A DNA stretch of 64,000 nt. Source: Symbiodinium natans (Eukaryota > Sar > Dinophyceae > Suessiales > Symbiodiniaceae). Location of the stretch: positions 612,542-676,541 of the forward strand of contig CAJNDS010002401.1 in assembly GCA_905221605.1 (NCBI GenBank), written 5' to 3'. Both the position numbers and the translations under genes were made by a program. Below, in pieces: positions 20,468-29,180 of the stretch (positions within the stretch are counted from its first letter, which is position 1; every line of letters starts with the position of its first letter). The notes below the pieces were generated by a model. It searched no databases, was not told the DNA's origin, and saw nothing but the letters and a program-made list of their open reading frames with translations.

Positions 20468-21091
20468 CTCCCGCCGAGGAAGCTTCTGAACGACCACCAC
20501 ATAGCTGCTGCTCCCCATCCGAAGAGACATGGCTCTCCCTCCTTTTTCGAAGAGCCTCCCGCGCAATCCATCACTTATGCTACCCACACTTACGTTACGA
20601 CCCACTTACGTTACGGTGCCTTGGTCAGCATCAAAAGTCGGCACAGCGAACGCCCGCCTTAGGCCCCAGCCATCAGCCCGGCAGCACCGGCGCCGGCGCT
20701 GCGGATGAGAGATGCCCATACAACAAGGCAGCCGTTTTCTAGGGTCGTCGTATGCTCTAGCATTCTTGTTTCCGCTTTTGTAACTGTTCATGCACACAAC
20801 AACAGCAGCACCAAAGCCAGTTTCACCAACTCTTCCGTTTCACGCGAGAGACGGACCGCAGCATTTCAGCACCAACATTTTGTGATTAGCGGTTTTACGG
20901 GAAAGCGAAATTCTATTTGTCATGCTCTCAATGGGAATTATGTTTGGTATTTCTCCTCAACTCCAAGATCGCGTACATATCTGTGGAAGCAGTCTTTCCT
21001 TCTGCCCAATGGCATGAGGGTATTTAGGTACAATTTTTTACGACAAAAACTCCCTTTGGATGCATGTGCAAAGACGCGGTGTCTCCTTTGA
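20440..21091 (+). CDS. Disrupted start of LINE ORF2 (two short overlapping frames)
   Basis: An ATG at 20440 overlaps the last 28 bases of ORF1 and opens 100 codons to TAG 20742. A second frame, 20705-21091, overlaps it, and the endonuclease frame (21060 on) overlaps that. Each step is +1. The peptide word HLRYD occurs both in the first of these frames and near residue 70 of the endonuclease frame, which gives slight support for coding. An alternative is that ORF2 simply starts near 21060 and 20468-21059 is an inter-ORF spacer. Confidence 0.35.
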
Positions 21092-23702
21092 GCTGGAGAC
21101 TACCCGCAGTGAATCGCCAGTACTGTACGGGACGGTTACGAGAGCGGTGGCCTCCACGGGAGGCGGGCCGGGAAGCCGCTGGCGTCTCTTCCAGTATTAC
21201 GATTCACTCCACCAGGAGCGGCGTCCGCCGCAATCCACTTACGATATGGAACACTTACGTTATGACTTGGATGACAGTAATCGCCAACGCGGCTGCCAAC
21301 ACCGCGAAGCCCACCGGGGATGCTCCCGTGGAATTAGGAGTGAACAAGCACTAGAGAGACGATGGGATAAGTTTGTAAACAACAGACGACAAGGTAGGAG
21401 AGACTACAGAGAGTGGAAGAGAGAATGCAAGGATGCCACCCGGCGGGTACCCGGTGGACCACATCCTTTACCCCCGGCTTACCCACGACCGACTAACACA
21501 ATCCGCCTTCAAAAGCAGCTGAAGCCATGTGAGTCTCGTTCTACTAGACATGCGCCACATCAGGTCAGAGATATTGCGTCGGGAGTGTCTTTTCCACTCC
21601 CAACAGGAACTTTTGTAAAATTGGCTACTTGGAATGTAGAGGGCCTTCGAGAGGTTTCCAAGTATGATCAGATCTTTCGGTTCGCTAAGCAACGAGGCAT
21701 TGAGCTTGTTCTAGCGCAAGAAACCAAGGCAACTTCTTCACACACATTCGTTAAAAATGGATGGGAAATTCTACATTCAGGTCACCCACAATCAAAACAC
21801 CATGGGGTAGGGTTCTTTGTCTCCCCTTCCCTGAGACCCCATGTTATGGATTTTAAACCCCACTCCCCTCGTATCTGTGAAATTACCCTCAATGTCTCCC
21901 CGAGAAAAATCACCGTCTTCAACATCTACGCTCCCAGCCAGGTTGAGGACGCCGACGAGGATCGTCAACGCAAATCTTACTTCTGGACAGAACTTAACTC
22001 TATCCTAGTAGATCATCCCAATTTAGATTTTACTATCATTGCAGGCGATTGTAATGCCCGCCTGGGCTCTGATTTAGATCCGGAGTCTGACTATATAGGC
22101 CCACATGTTGTAGGGGAACGACAATCCATCCAAGACGAAGATAGAGATAACGCTATTTTTCTCTATGATACCCTACAGGCACACAACCTGACCCTTCCCC
22201 AGACCTTTAGCACCCTTCCTTTTGCAAAGCTGTGTACATATAAGGAACTCACCTGCGATGACCATCTCCTGCAAGGTACAGACGTCCGCAATTGGACGAC
22301 CTTGGATTATGTAGCTGTCCCTATTGGATTGCGAAAAGCTGTCCGCTTTGAAGGTTCTATTTTCCAACAACTTATTAACTCTCGACATTTGCCAGTCACA
22401 TTCTCCATCCAAACTCAGTTTGACCCAGTCGCAAAGCCTCCTTCTGTTCCAAAAAAGGATTACTCAAATTTAGAACACTTTTCGGCTGCAGTGGAATCTA
22501 AACTGTTGGATGAGACCTCCAATACAGTTATTCTTCCGCACAAAACAGAACAGCTTTACATCGCGTATACTGATGGCTCTTGTCCCAATAATAGAGTGGT
22601 GTCCGCTGACAATCCGGCGGGATGGGGCTTCGCTATAACATCAGCGGTTGGTACAACATTACACCCTCCCCCTGATTCGACCTGGATTCTAGGATATGGA
22701 CCTGTGAAAACTTCTCCTCTCTCGGCAGAGGGGCCATTACCTGGCTCAAATAATACGGGAGAGCTTAAAGCCCTCATTGAGTTATTTGACTATCTTTTAT
22801 ATTACTCGCAGTTTGCAGCAGGCTCCTCGCTCACCATTTACACCGATTCTTCGTACGCTAGGAATCTCATTTTGGGTAGCTCTCTTCCTGCCACTCACCC
22901 GCAACTAGTCTCCCTTGCCCAGCAGTATTATGCGGCTCTGCGCTGTATGTTTCATGTACAATTGCTTAGTGTTCCTGCGCATGAAGGCATACCGGGAAAC
23001 GAGATAGCCGATCGCCTTGCCAAGCAAGGGGTATACTCCCGTTGCTCCATAGGCAGATTCTCTTTCGTCCCAGCCGCCTCGCTTTCTCCACCGGAAGTAG
23101 GTTTCAATGTTGAAGAATGGACCTCCAAGACCATTGAAGAACAGGACTCTAAGCTCACCTCCATTTTGACTGACTCTCTCCCATTAATCCCAGAGTTACC
23201 TCTCTCAGCTAAGAAACCGTGGATCTCTAGCTCGACACTATCTCTTATTGACAAGTTCCAGAAGACACGTTTTGACGATATCTCCTCCTTAAAAATCGCC
23301 CGTAAGCAGATTAAGAAAAGTGCCTGCAAGGACAAAAAGCAATTTGTCTCCTCCTGTTTGTACAATGATTTTCATGGCTCCTCCGTACACCAATGGACGC
23401 ACGCCCGCACCATTCGCTCTCCTTTTCAACCTAGAGCGACAGGTCTCTTCAATCTTAAAAACAAGCTCGTTTCTAAAACACAGCGCCCCTCTACTTTTGC
23501 GGACTATCTAGCCAATAAGCTTTGGTTCTCAGAAGAGGACCCTCCAGTACCGGTGAGTGCCCCTCAACCCATCTGTAATGGCATTGAGGCCCCTTTCACC
23601 ATGCAGAATCTCAATGCTGCCCTCCGAAAGAAAACGAGGCAAAGCCTCAGGCCCAAACGGTCTTGCCTGCGAGATATACAAGCATGCTCCCTATGTCCTT
23701 AA
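21060..23702 (+). CDS. LINE ORF2, endonuclease and RNase H part
   Basis: 880 codons from ATG 21060. Residues about 187-460 are an AP-type endonuclease: LATWNVEGL, LVLAQET (catalytic Glu), FNIYAPS, IIAGDCNARLG, LDYVAV and a final SRHLPV, where the usual S-D-H has Arg in place of Asp. About 500-660 are a type-1 RNase H with all four acidic residues: YTDGSC, NTGELKAL, IYTDSSYA and GNEIADRLAK, plus the conserved His in PAHEG. The last ~25 codons (from about 23620) are out of frame with the reverse transcriptase that follows; true coding leaves this frame at or just before there. It cuts target DNA and removes RNA from the RNA:DNA hybrid. Confidence 0.88.
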   Translation: MHVQRRGVSFELETTRSESPVLYGTVTRAVASTGGGPGSRWRLFQYYDSLHQERRPPQSTYDMEHLRYDLDDSNRQRGCQHREAHRGCSRGIRSEQALERRWDKFVNNRRQGRRDYREWKRECKDATRRVPGGPHPLPPAYPRPTNTIRLQKQLKPCESRSTRHAPHQVRDIASGVSFPLPTGTFVKLATWNVEGLREVSKYDQIFRFAKQRGIELVLAQETKATSSHTFVKNGWEILHSGHPQSKHHGVGFFVSPSLRPHVMDFKPHSPRICEITLNVSPRKITVFNIYAPSQVEDADEDRQRKSYFWTELNSILVDHPNLDFTIIAGDCNARLGSDLDPESDYIGPHVVGERQSIQDEDRDNAIFLYDTLQAHNLTLPQTFSTLPFAKLCTYKELTCDDHLLQGTDVRNWTTLDYVAVPIGLRKAVRFEGSIFQQLINSRHLPVTFSIQTQFDPVAKPPSVPKKDYSNLEHFSAAVESKLLDETSNTVILPHKTEQLYIAYTDGSCPNNRVVSADNPAGWGFAITSAVGTTLHPPPDSTWILGYGPVKTSPLSAEGPLPGSNNTGELKALIELFDYLLYYSQFAAGSSLTIYTDSSYARNLILGSSLPATHPQLVSLAQQYYAALRCMFHVQLLSVPAHEGIPGNEIADRLAKQGVYSRCSIGRFSFVPAASLSPPEVGFNVEEWTSKTIEEQDSKLTSILTDSLPLIPELPLSAKKPWISSSTLSLIDKFQKTRFDDISSLKIARKQIKKSACKDKKQFVSSCLYNDFHGSSVHQWTHARTIRSPFQPRATGLFNLKNKLVSKTQRPSTFADYLANKLWFSEEDPPVPVSAPQPICNGIEAPFTMQNLNAALRKKTRQSLRPKRSCLRDIQACSLCP

Positions 23703-25356
23703 AAGCTTTATGTTAGAACATTATAATCAGTGCCTGGAACAGGCGGTTGTCCCTGACTCCTGGATGCTGTCAGAAGTAGTTATGATCATTAAGAATCATG
23801 CAAAAGATACGCGCTCCCTCTCCAATTACCGTCCTATCTCACTTACTAACATCTCTTACAAAATATTTGCCTCTATGCTACAGACCCGGCTGGAGTATTA
23901 CTTGGATGACCGGATCAGGGACCGACAGTTCGGCTTTCGGAAACATCGCTCCACCAGCCAGCCTATACATGTTCTGCGTCGTCTCATTGAAATATACGAA
24001 CGACAAACCTCCTCCTTCCATGCACTTTTCCTGGATTGGTCTAAAGCCTTTGACTCAGTCACTTTTACCTCTATTAGTTCAGCAATGGAGTTCATGGGTG
24101 TTCCTAACCATATGATTGCAGTCGTTATGGCTCTGTACAGGGCCCCTACCTTCGTTGTACGAGATTTTGGCCTCAAATCGGCACCTATGAAGCAAACTAA
24201 GGGATTGCGACAGGGCTGCCCCCTCTCCCCATACCTCTTTTCTTTTATATTAACTCATCTGTTTCACACGGTAGAGGAACGATATGCCTCTCAGTATGGC
24301 GAAATCCCTGGTGTTTTTTATACACCCAAGCCGGTATGGGACTTGGAGTACGCGGACGACACAGTCCTTCTCTCTAATTCTGCTGATCAGCTAACTAGGC
24401 TCCTTCATTTAGTTCAAGAAGAAGGTAGGATTAGAGGCCTGGCTCTTAATGAAGAAAAGTGTGAACATATGTCTCTGAACACTAATCGTCGTATCTACTA
24501 CCAACCATCCACTAGCACGCCATGCCCTTGCCAGTTTTGTACAGGTGACCAGCCGGTACTCGAACCAGTGCCCTTGGCCCAGGAAGTGAAGTACCTGGGC
24601 GCCTACGTGGATGATACTTCAGCTAACAACAAACACTTACGATATAGGATTTCACAGGCAATCGCTGCCTCAAAGTCGCTCCGTCCTTTGACGGGCCATA
24701 ACGCGCTCCCTCCTTCCTGGAAACTGCGTGTTTATCGGGCAGTCATTCAATCCATTCTCCTTTATGCGATGGAAAGCGCTACCTTAACGCAGTCCCAGCT
24801 TGTCCACTTAGATTCAATACACTATAAAAATTTGCGTCGTATCTTTAAGATCAAGTCCTCCTATTACCATAAAGTTATTGATCCCTCCAATGCACCGTGC
24901 TCTAACGAGTACTTACATCAGTTAGCTTATAAATCAGGCCGTGCCTTACCTCCCTCCAGACTATATTCCCAAAATCGTTTAAAGCTCATGGGACACCTGC
25001 TACGGCATTCTGACACCTTGGAAAGTCAGGTGGTTTTCACAAGTACGCACGCCTACCGCAGAGGGTATGGCCGTAATAGAACAGGGCGGCCCAGAGTGCA
25101 TTGGGCAGCCTCATGCCTCACAGAGGCATCACAAAGACTGCAGCATATGCAGTCGGATCTCCCTCCCTCTAACATCGATTTGCACAATGCCTACTTTCGT
25201 ATCCCCAATACACAAGAAGTCCTCTCAGCACATGGCAGCACCTCCATGGTGCATCTTGATACGACCCGCTTGTACAGGACAGTGGCTCCGGTCGCCACTG
25301 ATAGACAGCAGTGGCAGCTCCTACTAAACAAACCAGCCAAGATTAATTCCCATTGA
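23557..25356 (+). CDS. LINE ORF2, reverse transcriptase part
   Basis: Homology starts at KRGKASGPNG (about 23630), the classic beginning of non-LTR reverse transcriptases; the ATG at 23557 is probably not a start. Motifs in order: LSNYRPISLTN (1-2), FGFRKHRST (2a), LFLDWSKAFDSV (A), GLRQGCPLSPYLF (B), LEYADDTVLLSN (C, catalytic DD), GLALNEEKCE (D), EVKYLGAYVD (E). A small cysteine cluster CPCQFC lies between D and E. The C-terminus has LKLMGHLLRHSD and GRPRVHWA, common in LINE proteins. It is joined to the RNase H part by a +1 change within CGAAAGAAAACGAGG. It synthesises element cDNA at the nicked target. Confidence 0.92.
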   Translation: MPLNPSVMALRPLSPCRISMLPSERKRGKASGPNGLACEIYKHAPYVLKSFMLEHYNQCLEQAVVPDSWMLSEVVMIIKNHAKDTRSLSNYRPISLTNISYKIFASMLQTRLEYYLDDRIRDRQFGFRKHRSTSQPIHVLRRLIEIYERQTSSFHALFLDWSKAFDSVTFTSISSAMEFMGVPNHMIAVVMALYRAPTFVVRDFGLKSAPMKQTKGLRQGCPLSPYLFSFILTHLFHTVEERYASQYGEIPGVFYTPKPVWDLEYADDTVLLSNSADQLTRLLHLVQEEGRIRGLALNEEKCEHMSLNTNRRIYYQPSTSTPCPCQFCTGDQPVLEPVPLAQEVKYLGAYVDDTSANNKHLRYRISQAIAASKSLRPLTGHNALPPSWKLRVYRAVIQSILLYAMESATLTQSQLVHLDSIHYKNLRRIFKIKSSYYHKVIDPSNAPCSNEYLHQLAYKSGRALPPSRLYSQNRLKLMGHLLRHSDTLESQVVFTSTHAYRRGYGRNRTGRPRVHWAASCLTEASQRLQHMQSDLPPSNIDLHNAYFRIPNTQEVLSAHGSTSMVHLDTTRLYRTVAPVATDRQQWQLLLNKPAKINSH

Positions 25357-25425
25357 GAGCTAACTTGTTTTAGCTGCTTTTCTTTTCGCTTTCCCATACG
25401 GCTTTGAGACATGTCGGTGCTGACG

Positions 25426-25441
25426 GCTGCTAACCAGCAGC
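25426..25441 (+). other. LINE 3' hairpin before the oligo(A) tail
   Basis: GCTGCT-AACC-AGCAGC is a perfect 6-bp stem with a 4-base loop, ten bases before the run of A. Stringent-type LINEs are known to have a 3' stem-loop recognised by their own reverse transcriptase; this hairpin is in the right place for that role. Confidence 0.65.
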
Positions 25442-25458
25442 TTTCGCGTTGAAAAAAA

Positions 25459-25471
25459 ACCTTCCCAACCA
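25459..25471 (+). repeat. Target-site duplication, right copy
   Basis: ACCTTCCCAACCA, identical to 16964-16976 and immediately after the oligo(A). The first A is ambiguous between tail and duplication. Confidence 0.85.
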
Positions 25472-26092
25472 GCGCTGTTGTTTCGAAACTTTGGTTGTTT
25501 AGACTCAGCTTTCACCTGCGGCTTGAACCTCCAATGGCTCCATGACTTAGACGCTTCATGTCAGTCTCTTTTTCAACAATGCACGCGGCATGTTGGAGGG
25601 TTTAAAACCTACAGGCCCTTGTTTAAGAGGTTTCGCATATTTTCAAGCCTGTCATCCTGCATTCTCCACTCTCCACCATCAACCGAACCATCCCGAAAGC
25701 CTTACGGGTGTTTTCACACATTTTCGACGTGTTCGGGTCTTGTTTTGGGGCAAATTCGGGGAGCGGTGCTTCGTTTAGAAGTGGCGGCCATGCCGGCCTT
25801 GGTCATGCCCGGGCGAGGCCCAGGCGCTGAAGGGGTTTGGGGGGAGTGTAGGGTTCTGGGGCGGAGGGCTTTTGAAGGGTCATATGGTGTTTTTTTTTTT
25901 TTTAATTTGGGGTCTTCAGGGTTTAGGGATTCGGGTTTTAGAGTAGTTGCTTTTTCGCAAAGGGCTTGCTCCGAGATGTCGGGGTTTTGCATGCAGTGTG
26001 CCTGCGAGCTGAGCCGTGAAGTCTTAACCCAAAGTGCTTCAACAAAAGGCCCAAATATCTTTAAGCCTTCAGGAGGAACTTCGACACTCAAC
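25472..26092. other. Right flank of LINE, no gene seen
   Basis: This is the continuation of the pre-insertion site. There are short ORFs only, and a T11 run near 25892. I see no exon-like stretch with a motif. Confidence 0.4.
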
Positions 26093-26747
26093 CTCGAAGG
26101 CTTATAAGTGGCTTTGTAATGCAGGACAGGAAGTATCGTTTCAAAGAGGCCCTAAACCTCAAAGCCTTAAAGCGCAGAAAATCTTCTTGAGCATCTGGGT
26201 GGGATTGCAAAGCCATCGTCTGCATTTGTGCGGTTGAACGGTTTCACGTGGGTGGCCCTCATTGCATGAACCATTAAAACCCTGAACCGTGCTTTTTGCA
26301 CCTGAAAGCTATGCCCCGCACCTACTACCTTACCCATGGTCTTTGTAAGTAGGGTTTTTGTTTTACAGGGGCATATATTCGGGGTCTTATTAGGGTGGGA
26401 TCTCGGGGCCATATAAAGGTATAAGGGGAACAGATAAAGAGGCCACCAGCCTTTGCAACCAAAACCCAAAACCCAAAACCCAAAACCCAAAACCCAAAAC
26501 CCAAAACCCAAAACCCAAAACCCAAAACCCAAAACCCAAAACCCAAAACCCAAAACTCTAAACTCTAAACTCTAAACCCTAAACCCTAAACCCTAAACCC
26601 TAAACCCTAAACCCTACCCCCCCGAAACCCGAAACCCGGCTAAACCCTAAACCCTAAGGTAGTGCTGAAATCCCTTTCACCCCAACATGGCTGAAGGGGG
26701 AGACTTCCCTGATCCCTCGGCCGATACCTGGGGTCTGTGCCTCAGCA
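26093..26747. repeat. Composite dispersed repeat, copy B, left part
   Basis: Matches 13375-13915 with the same order, but the telomere-like block is expanded to about 200 bases. It breaks off after GTGCCTCAGCA, where copy A continues without interruption; the missing right part resumes at 27736. Confidence 0.8.
26457..26660 (+). repeat. Homogenised telomere-variant array
   Basis: About fourteen uniform CCCAAAA heptamers are followed by three CTCTAAA, then about six perfect CCCTAAA and degenerate copies. Each variant forms its own block rather than being mixed, which points to local unit-by-unit amplification. Confidence 0.9.
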
Positions 26748-27256
26748 AGGCTTTCGCCGGATGTACCCAATTTTGAATACTTGGACCTAGAGTTTCGGGG
26801 TTCCAGGGTCATAACCCTAAACCTTAAAGCCTAGACCTTAAACCCTAAACCTTAAAGCCTAAACCCTAAACCTTAAGAGCCGGAAACCCGTTTGAGAGGG
26901 ATTGGTGGCATCTTCCACTCTCGTAGATCTGTTTGGGAGGCGGCACTGCGTCACCTTCTCTGTTCTGATCTGTCGGAAAGCCTTGTCCGAAGCGACGCTT
27001 CGACAGCGTAGTATATTTTTTCTCCGCTTTGGGGCTTCAGAAGTCACTCGCGCGCCTTCAGTCCTTATAACCCCACCAGAAGGCCTTCAACCCGTTCCTC
27101 ACCTTTGACCGCCTTAGTAACGCCTTAAACACAAAAGACCCAGGTCTCCAGTGCTTGGCATCTGGGGGCTTCGCCCCAGCTCGTCTGCCATCTACGTATA
27201 TGTTTAGGCTTCTCCTTAAGAGGTTCGACGCAGGATTGCAATAAGGGCCTTCTTCC

Positions 27257-27360
27257 CCACCCTCGGTGTGGGGTTGGTAGAATTTAAACTCAACTCTTCT
27301 CCTCGCCCGGTCTACTTCTCCTCGCCCGGTCTACTTCTCCTCACCCGATCCAGTCCTCGC
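27257..27360 (+). repeat. Dispersed repeat with CCCCAC...GTGGGG hairpin, copy 1
   Basis: Starts CCCCACCCTCGGTGTGGGG, a 6-bp stem with a 7-base loop, followed by TTTAAACTCAACTCTTCTCC and CGCCCGGTCTACTTCTCCT repeats. The same block recurs at 54757-54845. Confidence 0.75.
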
Positions 27361-27374
27361 CCAACCCCAGAGTT

Positions 27375-27605
27375 TCCCTGGAGTGCCCGAGTGTGCCTGC
27401 CCAAAGTGTCCCTGGAGTGCCCAACAGTGTCCCTGGAGTGCTCAACCCCCAATCCCAGAGTCTCCCTGGAGTGCCCAACCCCACAGTCTCCCTGGAGTGC
27501 CCAATTTCAGAGTCTTCCTGGAGTGCCTTTCTGGGCGCCAACCCCAGTGTCCCTGGAGTGCCCAACAACAGCGTGTCCCTTGGAGTGCCCAACCCCAGAA
27601 TGTCT
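27375..27605 (+). repeat. VNTR of TCCCTGGAGTGCCCAAC
   Basis: Eight to nine copies of CCCTGGAGTGCC spaced about 22-30 bases apart. Length variation is not in multiples of three, so it is not coding. Confidence 0.8.
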
Positions 27606-27735
27606 CTACCCAGAGAGGTTGGGGATGTTCGAAGTAAAATAATTAGGGTGTTTAGGTTTGCAAGCTTTCGGGCTTCCACCCTTGAAGCCGTGAGCCCCTG
27701 AGGCATTTTCAACAGCCCCTGCGACGGCGTCGTGT

Positions 27736-27896
27736 GGGACAGCTTGGGGTGCCCAGCTTCTTTGCTCCTGCCCGCGAGCACGAAATCCTAGACCTCGTAG
27801 CCCCGAAGCCCACTTTTCAGAGTTCAGCCCCAACCTCTGTGACACCTGAAGCCTTAAATAGGCTCTAAACTCGCTTCATGTCCTGAGGCTCCCAGC
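27736..27896. repeat. Composite dispersed repeat, copy B, right part
   Basis: Matches 13906-14055 of copy A, including CCTCGTAGCCCCGAAGC and TTCAGAGTTCAGCCCCAACC, ending at CATGTCCTGAGG. Confidence 0.8.
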
Positions 27897-28455
27897 ACGG
27901 TTGGACGGCGGTGCCGCCAGACGGCCACGGGAGGCCCCGAACTGGGGCACCGCACCGACATAGATGCCGGGAGTGCAGGCTTCAGGGAGTTTGGAGGTCC
28001 AGTTGGTGAGGCCACTTTCAGGATGACTCAGGTCTACTTTGCCTTTTTGGTTCCGTCAGGTTTATGCATGTGTTCTGGGCTGGGAGCTAGGCCGCACGGC
28101 TGACGGTTATACGGTTTAAGCTGTACAGGGCACGGGGCCACATGACCTCTGAAAGTTGACAGCCGGCCCCCCCACAAAGCCCGACAGCCTTGAAGCCCTC
28201 GTAGGGCCCTGAAGGCCCAGGAGCCTAAACCCCAAACCCAACTCCCGGACCTTGAGCCTGTAGCCCTGAAGCCTTTAAGCCTGAAGCTTCAGACTTAAGC
28301 CATGAACCCTTGCGGGGCAGGCCCTCTCGCCCGGAGCTCTTTGCTCCTGCTGAACTAGGCCATGATGGATTTGGGGTTGAGGGGCATAGTTTCGGGTTTG
28401 GGGCGATTCAGGAGTAGGGCTCGGTGGGGACTTTAGATTCTGATTTCTGGCTACT

Positions 28456-28794
28456 CTAGTGGCACGGCACTCCTCCAGCCCTCATCTCCCCAATTCGCTT
28501 GTCAAATCGGCCCCGGTAGCATTCTAGGTTTGGCGGCTTCAAAGTTTCAAGGAAGTCATCCTGCGCTGCGGGTAGATCAGGGAGCCACAATCTTGGTTCT
28601 GAGGGCATGCAAAGAGCCACATCCCATGCACGACTGAGCGGCCAGAAGCTCTTCAGAGGTTTGTGGGTCGCCCTTCTTATTTCCCCCTTTTTTTGCTCAG
28701 GCATGGAGGGCGCAAAGTTGGCGGCCATCCGTCGCCGGAGGTGGCATTGGGGTCGGTTTGTTTGGGGTACCCCGCAAGTTCCGGTTCTAGACAA
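28456..28794 (-). CDS. Possible exon, minus strand, unknown
   Basis: An open frame of 112 codons ending in TAG at 28456. The last ~70 residues have ordinary protein composition (PLSRAWDVALCMPSEPRLW and on), unlike the low-complexity surroundings. No family is recognised; the opposite strand also has an 81-codon frame. Low confidence. Confidence 0.25.
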   Translation of the reverse strand: MSRTGTCGVPQTNRPQCHLRRRMAANFAPSMPEQKKGEIRRATHKPLKSFWPLSRAWDVALCMPSEPRLWLPDLPAAQDDFLETLKPPNLECYRGRFDKRIGEMRAGGVPCH

Positions 28795-29063
28795 AGAGGG
28801 TTCGAGTTTTCTGGTAGGCTTGCATGGCCGAAGGCCCCCCCGCCGTGAATAGTATACTTATCGGGCGAAGTGGTTTCTCAGGCACCCTTCCTCGACCCCC
28901 TGGACCCTGAAGCCCGAAAACTTCCCTTGAAGCTGGGTGGGGTTGGGGGGAGCTCCAAACAAATTTCGGCCCCTGGGGGTTGCTGTTGCTCTTGGGTGTC
29001 GGACCTGGATCCTCTTTTTTGGGATTTCGGGGTTTAATGCTCAGTGAGTTCCCAGAGTGCGCC

Positions 29064-29180
29064 TAAACCCTAAACCCTAAACCCTAAACCCTAAACCCTA
29101 AACCCTAAACCCTAAACCCTAAACCCTAAACCCTAAACCCTAAATCCTAAATCCTAAACCCTAAACCCTAAACCCTAAGC
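29064..29180 (+). repeat. Interstitial telomere-like array (CCCTAAA)
   Basis: About sixteen heptamers, nearly all perfect, with two ATCCTAA variants. Confidence 0.92.

Larger units (their letters stand above)
16977..25458 (+). mobile_element. Full-length LINE retrotransposon (about 8.5 kb)
   Basis: The element is bounded by a 13-bp target-site duplication and ends in an oligo(A) tail of seven to eight A after a small hairpin (25426-25441), the hallmarks of target-primed reverse transcription. It encodes a large ORF1 (nucleic-acid-binding) and an ORF2 with AP-type endonuclease, RNase H and non-LTR reverse transcriptase, in that order. The 5' end is complete in the sense that about 200 bases of leader precede ORF1. 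ORF2 is interrupted by frame changes, so this copy may be inactive unless these are recoded. Intact flanking repeats suggest a fairly recent insertion. Confidence 0.92.
26748..27735. other. Insertion of about 990 bases splitting repeat copy B
   Basis: Present here and absent from copy A, which reads straight from GCCTCAGCA into GGACAGCTGGGG. It contains telomere-like heptamers (26815-26880), an exon-like stretch at 26900-27030, a repeat shared with intronic DNA at 54757-54845 (27257-27360) and a VNTR. No terminal repeats or target duplication are evident, so the mechanism is unclear. Confidence 0.6.

Noticed and set aside
1-28060. Shared 16-mer TTTTGGTTCCGTCAGG at positions 1 and 28043
   Set aside because: A single match of this length is expected about once by chance in a window this size, and the flanks do not match.
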